Shown here: positions 1 through 12,000 of the stretch, piece by piece
How positions within the stretch are numbered: position 1 is the stretch's first letter
How the letters are laid out: the number at the start of each line of letters is the position of its first letter
DNA from: Ptiloglossa arizonensis
Lineage: Eukaryota; Arthropoda; Insecta; Hymenoptera; Colletidae
Direction of reading: 5' to 3'
Length of the DNA: 64,000 nucleotides
Assembly (NCBI RefSeq): GCF_051014685.1
Contig: NW_027478774.1
Coordinates: 248,001 to 312,000 of the forward strand
Translations under genes and position numbers: made by a program
Notes under the pieces: model-generated
The model's input: the letters and a program-made list of their open reading frames with translations, nothing else
What the model was told of the DNA's origin: nothing
Database searches by the model: none

Positions 1-9
1 TCAATGCGT

Positions 10-15
10 TCGCGA
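10..15. other. Monomer-periodic tcgcga palindrome (NruI-type site)
   Basis: The 6-bp palindrome TCGCGA lies about 10 bp into nearly every monomer, so NruI should cut the array into a 175-bp ladder. It is lost in the tttgcgagatgtgg variant (for example near 1409, 3159, 9284) and in the gcgcgatatgg variant (near 31159, 33082, 35528). It contributes two of the monomer's CpG sites. No function is implied beyond its conservation. Confidence 0.9.
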
Positions 16-43
16 GATATGGCAGTTTGGAGGTAAGAAACGC

Positions 44-56
44 TTGAGAAACTCAA
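44..56. repeat. Intramonomer dyad ttgag-aaa-ctcaa
   Basis: This is a perfect inverted repeat with 5-bp arms and a 3-nt centre, present in most monomers. Its right arm runs directly into the aaaatttt tract. A frequent derived form, ttgataaactcaa, breaks one pair. It is common from about 17 kb onward, usually together with the ggaaataag or ggatataag variants upstream and gcatagg downstream. The dyad could form a small hairpin or bind a symmetric protein, which is inference only. Confidence 0.8.
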
Positions 57-62
57 AATTTT
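55..62. other. aaaatttt tract, alternating with aaatttgcgc
   Basis: Every monomer has an A-tract/T-tract junction here. Two main states exist: aaaattttcgcag and aaaatttgcgcag, a T-to-G change that creates a GCGC site. The choice of state is reproduced within HOR copies, so it is a useful monomer-type marker. A/T tracts at fixed 175-bp spacing are the kind of sequence expected to influence DNA bending and nucleosome phasing. That is general knowledge and was not measured here. Confidence 0.75.
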
Positions 63-98
63 CGCAGTTATGATGCTCGAAACGACTGACTAGAACGG

Positions 99-104
99 CC
101 TAGG
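99..104. other. Monomer-periodic cctagg palindrome (AvrII-type site)
   Basis: CCTAGG occurs within cggcctagggg in a large fraction of monomers. It is replaced by gcataggg in a subfamily that is abundant from about 7.8 kb onward, by cctacggg in zone 1, and by cctaaggg in a few zone 4 monomers (near 46823, 51029, 57158, 61538). The cctagg/catagg choice is inherited within HORs and separates two monomer classes. Confidence 0.85.
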
Positions 105-1214
105 GGAGAAGTACGCATACCGTTGTAATCGGGCGAGTTTCTACTTTCAGATGCAACAGAAATTTTGCGGATTGGTCAATGCGTTCGCGAGATATGGCAG
201 TTTGGAGGTAAGAAACGCTTGAGAAACTCAAAATGTTCGCAGTTCTGATGCTCGACACGAATAACTAGAACGGCCTAGGGGAAAAGTGCGCATACCGTTG
301 TAATCGGGCGAGTATCTACTTTCAGATGCAACAGAAATTTTGCGGATTGGTGAATCCGTTCGCGAGATATGGCAGTTTGGAGGTAAGAAACGCTTGAGAA
401 ACTCAAAATTTTCGCAGTTCTGATTCTCGACACGAATAACTAGAACGGCCTAGGGGAAAATTGCGCATACCGTTGTAATCGGGCGAGTTTCTACTTTCAG
501 ATGCAACAGAAATATTGCGGATTGGTCAATCCGTTCGCGAGATATGGCAGTTTGAAGGTAAGAAACGCTTGAGAAACTCAAAATTTTCGCAGTTCTGATG
601 CTCGACACGAATAACTAGAACGGCGTAGGGGAAACATGCGCATACCGTTGTAATCGGGCGGGTTTCTATTTTCAGATGCAACAGAAATTTTGCGGATCGG
701 TCCATCCGTTCGCGAGATATGGCAGTTTGGAGGTAAGAAACGCTTGAGAAACTCAAAATTTGCGCAGTTCTGATGCTCGAAACGAATAACTAGAACGGCC
801 TACGGGAAAAGTGCGCATACCGTTGTAATCGGGCGAGTTTCTACTTTCAGATGCAACAGAAATTTTGCGGATCGGTCAATCCGTTCGCGAGATATGGCAG
901 TTTGGATGTAAGAAACGCTTGAGAAACTCAAAATTTTCGCAGTTCTGATGCTCGAAACGAATAACTGGAACGGCCTAGGGGAAAACTACACATACCGTTG
1001 TAATCGAGCGAGTTTCTACTTTCAGATGGAACAGAAATTTTGCGGATTGGTCAATCCGTTCGCGAGATATGGCAGTTTGGAGGTAAGAAACGCTTGAGAA
1101 ACTCAAATTTTTCGCCGTTCTGATGCTCGAAACGAATAACTAGTACGGCCTAGGGGAGAAGTACGCATACCGTTGTAATCTGGCGAGTTTCTACTTTCAG
1201 ATGCAACAGAAACT

Positions 1215-4200
1215 TTGCGGATTGGTCAATCCGTTCGCGAGATATGGCAGTTTGGAGGTAAGAAACGCTTGAGAAACTCAAAATTTTCGCATTTCTGATG
1301 CTCGAAACGAATAACTGGAACGGCCTAGTGGAAAACTACACATACCGTTGTAATCGGGCGAGTTTGTACTTTCAGATACAAAAGAAATTTTGCGGATTTG
1401 TCAATCCGTTTGCGAGATGTGGCCGTTTGGAGGTCAGAAACGCTTGAGAAACTCCAAATTTTCACAGTTCTGATGCTCGAAACGAATAACCAAAACGGCC
1501 TAGGGGAAAAGTACGCATACCGATGTAATCGGGCGAGTTTGTACTTTCAGATGCAACAGAAATATTGCGGATTGGTCAATCCGTTCGCGAGATATGGCAG
1601 TTTGGAGGTAAGAAACGCTTGAGAAACTCAAGATTTGCGCAGTGCTGATGCTCGAAACGAATAACTAGAACGGCCTAGGGGAAAAGTGCGCATACAGTTG
1701 TAATCGGGCGAGTTTCTACTTTCAGATGCAACAGAAATTATGCGGATCGGACAATCCGTTCGCGAGATATGGCAGTTTGGATGTAAGAAACGCTTGAGAA
1801 ACTCAAAATTTTCGCATTTCTGATGCTCGAAACGAATAACTGGAACGGCCTAGGGGAAAACTACACATACCGTTGTAATCGAGCGAGTTTCTACTTTCAG
1901 ATGCAACAGAAATTTTGCGGATTGGTCAATCCGTTCGCGAGATATGGCAGTTTGGAGGTAAGAAACGCTTGAGAAACTCAAAATTTTCGCAGTTCTGATG
2001 CTCGAAACGAATAACTAGAAAGGCCTAGGGGAAAAGTGCGCATACAGTTGTAATCGGGCGAGTTTCTACTTTCAGATGCAACAGAAACTTTGCGGATTGG
2101 TCAATGCGTTCGCGAGATATGGCAGTTTGGAGGTAAGAAACGCTTGAGAAACTCAAAATTTTCGCAGTTATGATGCTCGAAACGACTGACTAGAACGGCC
2201 TAGGGGAGAAGTACGCATACCGTTGTAATCGGGCGAGTTTCTACTTTCAGATGCAACAGAAATTTTGCGGATTGGTCAATGCGTTCGCGAGATATGGCAG
2301 TTTGGAGGTAAGAAACGCTTGAGAAACTCAAAATGTTCGCAGTTCTGATGCTCGACACGAATAACTAGAACGGCCTAGGGGAAAAGTGCGCATACCGTTG
2401 TAATCGGGCGAGTATCTACTTTCAGATGCAACAGAAATTTTGCGGATTGGTGAATCCGTTCGCGAGATATGGCAGTTTGGAGGTAAGAAACGCTTGAGAA
2501 ACTCAAAATTTTCGCAGTTCTGATTCTCGACACGAATAACTAGAACGGCCTAGGGGAAAATTGCGCATACCGTTGTAATCGGGCGAGTTTCTACTTTCAG
2601 ATGCAACAGAAATATTGCGGATTGGTCAATCCGTTCGCGAGATATGGCAGTTTGAAGGTAAGAAACGCTTGAGAAACTCAAAATTTTCGCAGTTCTGATG
2701 CTCGACACGAATAACTAGAACGGCGTAGGGGAAACGTGCGCATACCGTTGTAATCGGGCGGGTTTCTATTTTCAGATGCAACAGAAATTTTGCGGATCGG
2801 TCCATCCGTTCGCGAGATATGGCAGTTTGGAGGTAAGAAACGCTTGAGAAACTCAAAATTTGCGCAGTTCTGATGCTCGAAACGAATAACTAGAACGGCC
2901 TACGGGAAAAGTGCGCATACCGTTGTAATCGGGCGAGTTTCTACTTTCAGATGCAACAGAAATTTTGCGGATCGGTCAATCCGTTCGCGAGATATGGCAG
3001 TTTGGATGTAAGAAACGCTTGAGAAACTCAAAATTTTCGCAGTTCTGATGCTCGAAACGAATAACTGGAACGGCCTAGGGGAAAACTACACATACCGTTG
3101 TAATCGAGCGAGTTTGTACTTTCAGATACAACAGAAATTTTGCGGATTTGTCAATCCGTTTGCGAGATGTGGCAGTTTGGAGGTCAGAAACGCTTGAGAA
3201 ACTCCAAATTTTCACAGTTCTGATGCTCGAAACGAATAACCAAAATGGCCTAGGGGAAAAGTACGCATACCGATGTAATCGGGAGAGTTTCTACTTTCAG
3301 ATGCAACAGGAATTTTGCGGATTGGTCAATCCCTTCGCGAGATATGGCAGTTTGGAGGTAAGAAACGCTTGAGAAACTCAAAATTTGCGCAGTTCTGATG
3401 CTCGAAACGAATAACTAGAACGGCCTACGGGAAAAGTGCGCATACCGTTGTAATCGGGCGAGTTTCTACTTTCAGATGCAACAGAAATTTTGCGGATCGG
3501 TCAATCCGTTCGCGAGATATGGCAGTTTGGATGTAAGAAACGCTTGAGAAACTCAAAATTTTCGCAGTTCTGATGCTCGAAACGAATAACTGGAACGGCC
3601 TAGGGGAAAACTACACATACCGTTGTAATCTGGCGAGTTTCTACTTTCAGATGCAACAGAAATATTGCGGATTGGTCAATCCGTTCGCGAGATATGGCAG
3701 TTTGGAGGTAAGAAACGCTTGAGAAACTCAAAATTTTCGCAGTTCTGATGCTCGACACGAATAACTAGAACGGCCTAGGGGAAAAGTGCGCATACCGTTG
3801 TAATCGGGCGAGTTTCTACTTTCAGATGCAACAGAAATTTTGCGGATCGGTCAATCCGTTCGCGAGATATGGCAGTTTGGATGTAAGAAACGCTTGAGAA
3901 ACTCAAAATTTTCGCAGTTCTGATGATCAAAACGAATAACTGGAACGGCCTAGGGGAAAACTACACATACCGTTGTAATCGGGCGTGTTTGTACTTTCAG
4001 ATGCAACAGAAATATTGCGGATCGGTCAATCCGTTCGCGAGATATGGCAGTTTGGAGGTAAGAAACGCTTGAGAAACTCAAGATTTGCGCAGTTCTGATG
4101 CTCGAAACGAATAACTAGAACGGCCTAGGGGAAAAGTGCGCAAACAGTTGTAATCGGGCGAGTTTCTACTTTCAGATGCAACAGAAATTATGCGGATCGG

Positions 4201-6190
4201 ACAATCCGTTCGCGAGACATGGCAGTTTGGATGTAAGAAACGCTTGAGAAACTCAAAATTTTCGCATTTCTGATGCTCGAAACGAATAACTGGAACGGCC
4301 TAGGGGAAAACTACACATACCGTTGTAATCGGGCGAGTTTGTACTTTCAGATACAACAGAAATTTTGCGGATTTGTCAATTCGTTTGCGAGATGTGGCAG
4401 TTTGGAGGTCAGAAACGCTTGAGAAACTCCAAATTTTCACAGTTCTGATGCTCGAAACGAATAACCAAAACGGCCTAGGGGAAAAGTACGCATACCGATG
4501 TAATCGGGCGAGTTTCTACTTTCAGATGCAACAGGAATTTTGCGGATTGGTCAATCCCTTCGCGAGATATGGCAGTTTGGAGGTAAGAAACGCTTGAGAA
4601 ACTCAAAATTTGCGCAGTTCTGATGCTCGAAACGAATAACTAGAACGGCCTACGGGAAAAGTGCGCATACCGTTGTAATCGGGCGAGTTTCTACTTTCAG
4701 ATGCAACAGAAATTTTGCGGATCGGTCAATCCGTTCGCGAAATATGGCAGTTTGGATGTAAGAAACGCTTGAGAAACTCAAAATTTTCGCAGTTCTGATG
4801 CTCGAAACGAATAACTGGAACGGCCTAGGGGAAAACTACACATACCGTTGTAATCGAGCGAGTTTCTACTTTCAGATGCAACAGAAATTTTGCGGATTGG
4901 TCAATCCGTTCGCGAGATATGGCAGTTTGGAGGTAAGAAACGCTTGAGAAACTCAAATTTTTCGCCGTTCTGATGCTCGAAACGAATAACTAGTACGGCC
5001 TAGGGGAGAAGAACGCATACCGTTGTAATCGGGCGAGTTTCTACTTTCAGATGCAACAGAAATTTTGCGGATTGGTCAATCCGTTCGCGAGATATGGCAG
5101 TTTCGATGTAAGAAACGCTTGAGAAACTCAAAATTTTCGCAGTTCTGATGCTCGAAACGAATAACTGGAACGGCCTAGGCGAAAACTACACACACCGTCG
5201 TAATCGGGCGAGTTTCTACTTTCAGATGCAATAGAAATTTTGCGGATTGGTCAATCCGTTCGCGAGATATGGCAGTTTGGAGGTAAGAAACGCTTGAGAA
5301 ATTCAAAATTTTCGCAGTTCTGATGCTCGAAACGACTGACAAGAACGGCCTAGGGGAGTAGTACGCATACCGTTGTAATCGGGCGAGTTTCTACATTCAG
5401 ATGCAACAGAAATTTTGCGGATTGGTCAATCCGTTCGCGAGATATGGCAGTTTGGAGGTAAGAAACGCTTGAGAAACTCAAAATTTTCGCAGTTCTGATG
5501 CTCGAAACGAATAACTGGAACGGCCTAGGGGAAAACTACACATACCGTTGTAATCGGGCGAGTTTGTACTTTCTGAAGCAACAGAAATATTGCGGATTGG
5601 TCAATCCGTTCGCGAGATATGGCAGTTTGGAGGTAAGAAACGCTTGAGAAACTCAAGATTTGCGCAGTTCTGATGCTCGAAACGAATAACCAGAACGGTC
5701 TAGGGGAAGAATACGCATACCGATGTAATCGGGCGAGTTTCTACCTTCAGATGCAACAGAAATTTTGCGGATTGGTCAATCCCTTCGCGAGATATGGCAG
5801 TTTGGAGGTAAGAAACGCTTGAGAAACTCAAAATTTGCGCAGTTCTGATGCTCGAAACGAATAACTAGAACGGCCTAGGGGAAAAGTGCGCATACCGTTG
5901 TAATCGGGCGAGCTTCTACTTTCAGATGCAACAGAAATTTTGCGGATTGATCAATCCGTTCGCGAGATATGGCAGTTTGGAGGTAAGAAACGCTTTAGAA
6001 ACTCAAAATTTTCGCAGTTCTGATGCTCGACACGAATAACTAGAACGGCCTAGGGGAAAAGTGCGCATACCGTTGTAATCGGGCGAGTTTCTACATTCAG
6101 ATGCAGCAGAAATTTTGCGGATCGGTCAATCCGTTCGCGAGATATGTCAGTTTGGATGTAAGAAACGCTTGAGAAACTCAAAATTTTCGC
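1215..6190. repeat. Source-side copy of a 5-kb duplicated block
   Basis: Parts of this segment match 9090-14065. From 1215 to 2087 the offset is 7875 bp (45 monomers). From 2438 to 3115 it is 7525 bp (43 monomers). From 3132 to 6190 it is 7875 bp again. Only a few substitutions are seen within each piece, for example 3246 (t here, c in the other copy). Which copy is ancestral cannot be decided from the window alone. Confidence 0.85.
5943..5958. repeat. 16-bp perfect palindrome at the monomer junction (example copy)
   Basis: The sequence cggattgatcaatccg equals its own reverse complement over 16 bp and includes a BclI-type tgatca. The commoner form has GT instead of AT at the centre (cggattg-GT-caatccg), which keeps both 7-bp arms intact. 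The perfect AT-centred form is scarce in the first 5.9 kb and frequent later. Forms with one broken arm are ggattggtcgatccg, ggatcggtcaatccg and ggattggtcaatgcg. Confidence 0.9.
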
Positions 6191-6484
6191 AGTTCTGATG
6201 CTCGAAACGAATAACTGGAACGGCCTAGGGGAAAACTACACATACCGTTGTAATCGGGCGAGTTTGTACTTTCAGATGCAACAGAAATATTGCGGATTTG
6301 TCAATCCGTTCGCGAGATATGGCAGTTTGGAGGTAAGAAACGCTTGAGAAACTCAAGATTTGCGCAGTTCTGATGCTCGAAACGAATAACCAGAACGGCC
6401 TAGGGGAAAAATACGCATACCGATGTAATCGGGCGAGTTTCTGCTTTCAGATGCAACAGAAATTTTGCGGATTGGTCAATCCCT

Positions 6485-8004
6485 TCGCGAGATATGGCAG
6501 TTTGGAGGTAAGAAACGCTTGAGAAACTCAAAATTTGCGCAGTTCTGATGCTCGAAACGAATAACTGGAACGGCCTAGGCGAAAACTACACATACCGTCG
6601 TAATCGGGCGAGTTTCTACTTTCAGATGCAATAGAAATTTTGCGGATTGGTCAATCCGTTCGCGAGATATGGCAGTTTGGAGGTAAGAAACGCTTGAGAA
6701 ATTCAAAATTTTCGCAGTTCTGATGCTCGAAACGACTGACTAGGACGGCCTAGGGGAGAAGTACGCATACCGTTGTAATCGGGCGAGTTTCTACTTTCAG
6801 ATGCAAGAGAAATTTTGCGGATTTGTCAATCCGTTCGCGAGATATGGCAGTTTGGAGGTAAGAAACGCTTGAGAAACTCAAAATTTTCGCAGTTCTGATG
6901 CTCGACACGAATAACTAGAACGGCCTAGGGGAAAAGTGCGCATACCGTTGTAATCGGGCGAGTTTCTACTTTCAGATGCAACAGAAATTTTGCGGATTGA
7001 TCAATCCGTTCGCGAGATATGGCAGTTTGGATGTAAGAAACGCTTGAGAAACTCAAAATTTTCGCAGTTCTGATGCTCGACACGAATAACTAGAACGGCC
7101 TAGGGGAAAAGTGCGCATACCGTTGTAATCGGGCGAGTTTCTACTTTCAGATGCAACAGAAATTTTGCGGATTGATCAATCCCTTCGCGAGATATGGCAG
7201 TTTGGAGGTAAGAAACGCTTGAGAAACTCAAAATTTGCGCAGTTCTGATGCTCGAAACGAATAACTGAAACGGCCTAGGCGAAAACTACACATACCGTTG
7301 TAATCGGGCGAGTTTCTACTTTCAGATGCAATAGAAATTTTGCGGATTGGTCAATCCGTTCGCGAGATATGGCAGTTTGGATGTAAGAAACGCTTGAGAA
7401 ATTCAAAATTTTCGCAGTTCTGATGCTCGAAACGACTGACTAGGACGGCCTAGGGGAGAAGTACGCATACCGTTGTAATCGGGCGAGTTTCTACTTTCAG
7501 ATGCAACAGAAATTTTGCGGATTGATCAATCCGTTCGCGAGATATGGCAGTTTGGAGGTAAGAAACACTTGAGAAACTCCAAATTTTCGCAGTTCTGATG
7601 CTCGAAACGAATAACTAGAACGGCCTAGGGGAAGAGTACGCATACCGATGTAATCGGGCGAGTTTCTACTTTCAGACGCCACAGAAATTTTGCGGATTGA
7701 TCAATCCGTTCGCGAGATATGGCAGTTTGGAAATAAGAAATGCATGATAAACTCAAAATTTTCGCAGTTCTGATGCTCGAAACGAGTAACTAGAACGGCA
7801 TAGGGGAAAAGTACGCATACCGTTGTAATCGGGCGAGTTTCTACTTTCAGATGCAATAGAAATTTTGCGGATTGGTCAATCCGTTCGCGAGATATGGCAG
7901 TTTGGAGGTAAGAATCGCTTGAGAAACTCAAAATTTTCGCAGTTCTGATGCTCGACACGAATAACTAGAACGGCCTAGGGGAAAAGTGCGCATACCGTTG
8001 TAAT
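6485..8004. repeat. 1.5-kb block shared with 15760-17279
   Basis: This run of about nine monomers matches 15760-17279 at an offset of 9275 bp (53 monomers), with about three substitutions (near 7557 and 7736-7744). It holds the transition from zone 1 monomers to the ggaaataag, gataaactc and gcatagg monomers that dominate zone 2. Confidence 0.85.
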
Positions 8005-9089
8005 CGGGCGAGTTTCTACTTTCAGATGCAATGGAAATTTTGCGGATTGGTCAATCCGTTCGCGAGATATGGCAGTTTGGATGTAAGAAACGCTTGAGAA
8101 ACTCAAAATTTTCGCAGATCTGATGCTCGACACGAATAACTAGAACGGCCTAGGGGAAGAGTGCGCATACCGTTGTAATCGGGCGAGTTTCTACTTTCAG
8201 ATGCAACAGAAATTTTGCGGATTGATCAATCCGTTCGCGAGATATGGCAGTTTGGATATAAGAAACGCTTGAGAAACTCAAAATTTTCGCAGTTCTGATG
8301 CTCGAAACGAGTAACTAGAACGGCCTAGGGGAATAGTACGCACACCGTTGTAATCGGGCGAGTTTCTACTTTCAGACGCAACAGAAATTTTGCGGATTGG
8401 TCAATCCGTTCGCGAGATATGGCAGTTTGGAGGTAAGAAACGCTTGAGAAACTCAAAGTTTTCGCAGTTCTGATGCTCGAAACGAGTAACTAGAACGGCA
8501 TAGGGGAAGAGTACGCATACCGTTGTAATCGGGTGAGTTTCTACTTTCAGATGCAACAGAAATTTTGCGGATTGGTCAATCCGTTCGCGAGATGTGGCCG
8601 TTTGGATGTAAGAAACGCTTGAGAAACTCAAAATTTTCGCAGTTCTGATGCTCGAAACGAGTAACTAGAACGGCATAGGGGAAGAGTACGCATACCGTTG
8701 TAATCGGGTGAGTTTCTACTTTCAGATGCAACAGCAATTTTGCGGATTGGTCAATCCGTTCGCGAGATATGGCAGTTTGGAGGTAAGGAACGCTTGAGAA
8801 ACGCAAAATTTTCGCAGTTCTGATGCTCGACACGAATAACTAGAACGGCTTAGGGGAAAAGTGCGCATACCGTTGTAATCGGGCGAGTTTCTACTTTTAG
8901 ATGCAACAGAAATTTTTCGGATTGATCAATCCGTTCGCGAGATATGGCAGTTTGGATATCAGAAACGCTTGAGAAACTCAAAATTTTCGCAGTTCTGATG
9001 CTCGACACGAATAACTAGAACGGCCTAGGGGAAAAGTGCGCATACCGTTGTAATCGGGCGAGTTTCTACTTTCAGATGCAACAGAAATA

Positions 9090-12000
9090 TTGCGGATTGG
9101 TCAATCCGTTCGCGAGATATGGCAGTTTGGAGGTAAGAAACGCTTGAGAAACTCAAAATTTTCGCATTTCTGATGCTCGAAACGAATAACTGGAACGGCC
9201 TAGTGGAAAACTACACATACCGTTGTAATCGGGCGAGTTTGTACTTTCAGATACAAAAGAAATTTTGCGGATTTGTCAATCCGTTTGCGAGATGTGGCCG
9301 TTTGGAGGTCAGAAACGCTTGAGAAACTCCAAATTTTCACAGTTCTGATGCTCGAAACGAATAACCAAAACGGCCTAGGGGAAAAGTACGCATACCGATG
9401 TAATCGGGCGAGTTTGTGCTTTCAGATGCAACAGAAATATTGCGGATTGGTCAATCCGTTCGCGAGATATGGCAGTTTGGAAGTAAGAAACGCTTGAGAA
9501 ACTCAAGATTTGCGCAGTGCTGATGCTCGAAACGAATAACTAGAACGGCCTAGGGGAAAAGTGCGCATACAGTTGTAATCGGGCGAGTTTCTACTTTCAG
9601 ATGCAACAGAAATTATGCGGATCGGACAATCCGTTCGCGAGATATGGCAGTTTGGATGTAAGAAACGCTTGAGAAACTCAAAATTTTCGCATTTCTGATG
9701 CTCGAAACGAATAACTGGAACGGCCTAGGGGAAAACTACACATACCGTTGTAATCGAGCGAGTTTCTACTTTCAGATGCAACAGAAATTTTGCGGATTGG
9801 TCAATCCGTTCGCGAGATATGGCAGTTTGGAGGTAAGAAACGCTTGAGAAACTCAAAATTTTCGCAGTTCTGATGCTCGAAACGAATAACTAGAAAGGCC
9901 TAGGGGAAAAGTGCGCATACAGTTGTAATCGGGCGAGTTTCTACTTTCAGATGCAACAGAAATTTTGCGGATTGGTGAATCCGTTCGCGAGATATGGCAG
10001 TTTGGAGGTAAGAAACGCTTGAGAAACTCAAAATTTTCGCAGTTCTGATTCTCGACACGAATAACTAGAACGGCCTAGGGGAAAATTGCGCATACCGTTG
10101 TAATCGGGCGAGTTTCTAATTTCAGATGCAACAGAAATATTGCGGATTGGTCAATCCGTTCGCGAGATATGGCAGTTTGAAGGTAAGAAACGCTTGAGAA
10201 ACTCAAAATTTTCGCAGTTCTGATGCTCGACACGAATAACTAGAACGGCGTAGGGGAAACGTGCGCATACCGTTGTAATCGGGCGGGTTTCTATTTTCAG
10301 ATGCAACAGAAATTTTGCGGATCGGTCCATCCGTTCGCGAGATATGGCAGTTTGGAGGTAAGAAACGCTTGAGAAACTCAAAATTTGCGCAGTTCTGATG
10401 CTCGAAACGAATAACTAGAACGGCCTACGGGAAAAGTGCGCATACCGTTGTAATCGGGCGAGTTTCTACTTTCAGATGCAACAGAAATTTTGCGGATCGG
10501 TCAATCCGTTCGCGAGATATGGCAGTTTGGATGTAAGAAACGCTTGAGAAACTCAAAATTTTCGCAGTTCTGATGCTCGAAACGAATAACTGGAACGGCC
10601 TAGGGGAAAACTACACATACCGTTGTAATCGAGCGAGTTTCTACTTTCAGATGGAACAGAAATTTTGCGGATTGGTCAATCCGTTCGCGAGATATGGCAG
10701 TTTGGAGGTAAGAAACGCTTGAGAAACTCAAATTTTTCGCCGTTCTGATGCTCGAAACGAATAACTAGTACGGCCTAGGGGAGAAGTACGCATACCGTTG
10801 TAATCTGGCGAGTTTCTACTTTCAGATGCAACAGAAACTTTGCGGATTGGTCAATCCGTTCGCGAGATATGGCAGTTTGGAGGTAAGAAACGCTTGAGAA
10901 ACTCAAAATTTTCGCATTTCTGATGCTCGAAACGAATAACTGGAACGGCCTAGTGGAAAACTACACATACCGTTGTAATCGGGCGAGTTTGTACTTTCAG
11001 ATACAACAGAAATTTTGCGGATTTGTCAATCCGTTTGCGAGATGTGGCAGTTTGGAGGTCAGAAACGCTTGAGAAACTCCAAATTTTCACAGTTCTGATG
11101 CTCGAAACGAATAACCAAAACGGCCTAGGGGAAAAGTACGCATACCGATGTAATCGGGAGAGTTTCTACTTTCAGATGCAACAGGAATTTTGCGGATTGG
11201 TCAATCCCTTCGCGAGATATGGCAGTTTGGAGGTAAGAAACGCTTGAGAAACTCAAAATTTGCGCAGTTCTGATGCTCGAAACGAATAACTAGAACGGCC
11301 TACGGGAAAAGTGCGCATACCGTTGTAATCGGGCGAGTTTCTACTTTCAGATGCAACAGAAATTTTGCGGATCGGTCAATCCGTTCGCGAGATATGGCAG
11401 TTTGGATGTAAGAAACGCTTGAGAAACTCAAAATTTTCGCAGTTCTGATGCTCGAAACGAATAACTGGAACGGCCTAGGGGAAAACTACACATACCGTTG
11501 TAATCTGGCGAGTTTCTACTTTCAGATGCAACAGAAATATTGCGGATTGGTCAATCCGTTCGCGAGATATGGCAGTTTGGAGGTAAGAAACGCTTGAGAA
11601 ACTCAAAATTTTCGCAGTTCTGATGCTCGACACGAATAACTAGAACGGCCTAGGGGAAAAGTGCGCATACCGTTGTAATCGGGCGAGTTTCTACTTTCAG
11701 ATGCAACAGAAATTTTGCGGATCGGTCAATCCGTTCGCGAGATATGGCAGTTTGGATGTAAGAAACGCTTGAGAAACTCAAAATTTTCGCAGTTCTGATG
11801 ATCAAAACGAATAACTGGAACGGCCTAGGGGAAAACTACACAAACCGTTGTAATCGGGCGTGTTTGTACTTTCAGATGCAACAGAAATATTGCGGATCGG
11901 TCAATCCGTTCGCGAGATATGGCAGTTTGGAGGTAAGAAACGCTTGAGAAACTCAAGATTTGCGCAGTTCTGATGCTCGAAACGAATAACTAGAACGGCC

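Larger units (their letters stand above)
1..175 (+). repeat. First complete satellite monomer (reference phase)
   Basis: This 175-bp unit begins tcaatgcgttcgcgag and ends gcggattgg. Most other monomers read tcaatccg at the start. Landmarks in order are tcgcga at 10-15, the dyad ttgag-aaa-ctcaa at 44-56, the aaaatttt tract at 55-62, cctagg at 99-104, a cataccgttgtaatcggg block at about 116-133, and the tail aattttgcggattgg at 161-175. The start point is arbitrary and was chosen for convenience. This copy carries the less common gactgac and gggagaag variants. A consensus unit has about 77 G+C of 175 by hand count. Confidence 0.95.
1..3115. repeat. 12-monomer (2100 bp) duplication: 1-1015 and 2101-3115
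   Basis: Bases 1-1015 reappear at 2101-3115 with one substitution that I can find (636 a against 2736 g). Similarity ends sharply at 1016/3116, where ctact becomes gtact and the downstream monomers differ. The left end may extend before the window. From 3117 onward the second copy continues like bases around 1367 onward, so the exchange joined two points ten monomers apart. Confidence 0.9.

Noticed and set aside
99..104. Use of the cctagg and tcgcga sites as functional elements
   Set aside because: They are conserved restriction-type palindromes, but cctagg is freely replaced by catagg in large subfamilies. No function can be claimed beyond use as markers.
116..133. Possible Pol III promoter or other transcription start signal in the cataccgttgtaatcggg block
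   Set aside because: No convincing A-box/B-box pair or TATA element with proper spacing is present in the monomer.
8..134. Two CENP-B-box-like matches per monomer: gttcgcgagatatggca (8-24) and taccgttgtaatcgggc (118-134)
   Set aside because: Each fits seven of the nine fixed positions of NTTCGNNNNANNCGGGN. A rough chance estimate gives about 0.5 such matches per 175 bp over both strands, and neither is complete, so this does not support CENP-B binding.
1..175. Assignment to a known plant centromere satellite, prompted by the phrase gatgctcgaaacga
   Set aside because: Short phrases of this kind occur in several satellites, and I could not align the full monomer to any family from memory. A database search with the consensus would decide.
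526..756. Recurrent minus-strand open frames of 64-90 codons with similar translations
   Set aside because: They repeat because the DNA repeats. They cross monomer borders, change frame every 175 bp, and vary without any visible codon pattern. No distinct promoter, intron or domain is seen.
1398..1622. Plus-strand open frames of 74 codons at 1398, 3148, 4373, 9273, 11023 and 12248
   Set aside because: They start at the gatgtgg variant of the satellite and end at a normal monomer stop. All are copies of one monomer pair, so they are satellite read-through.
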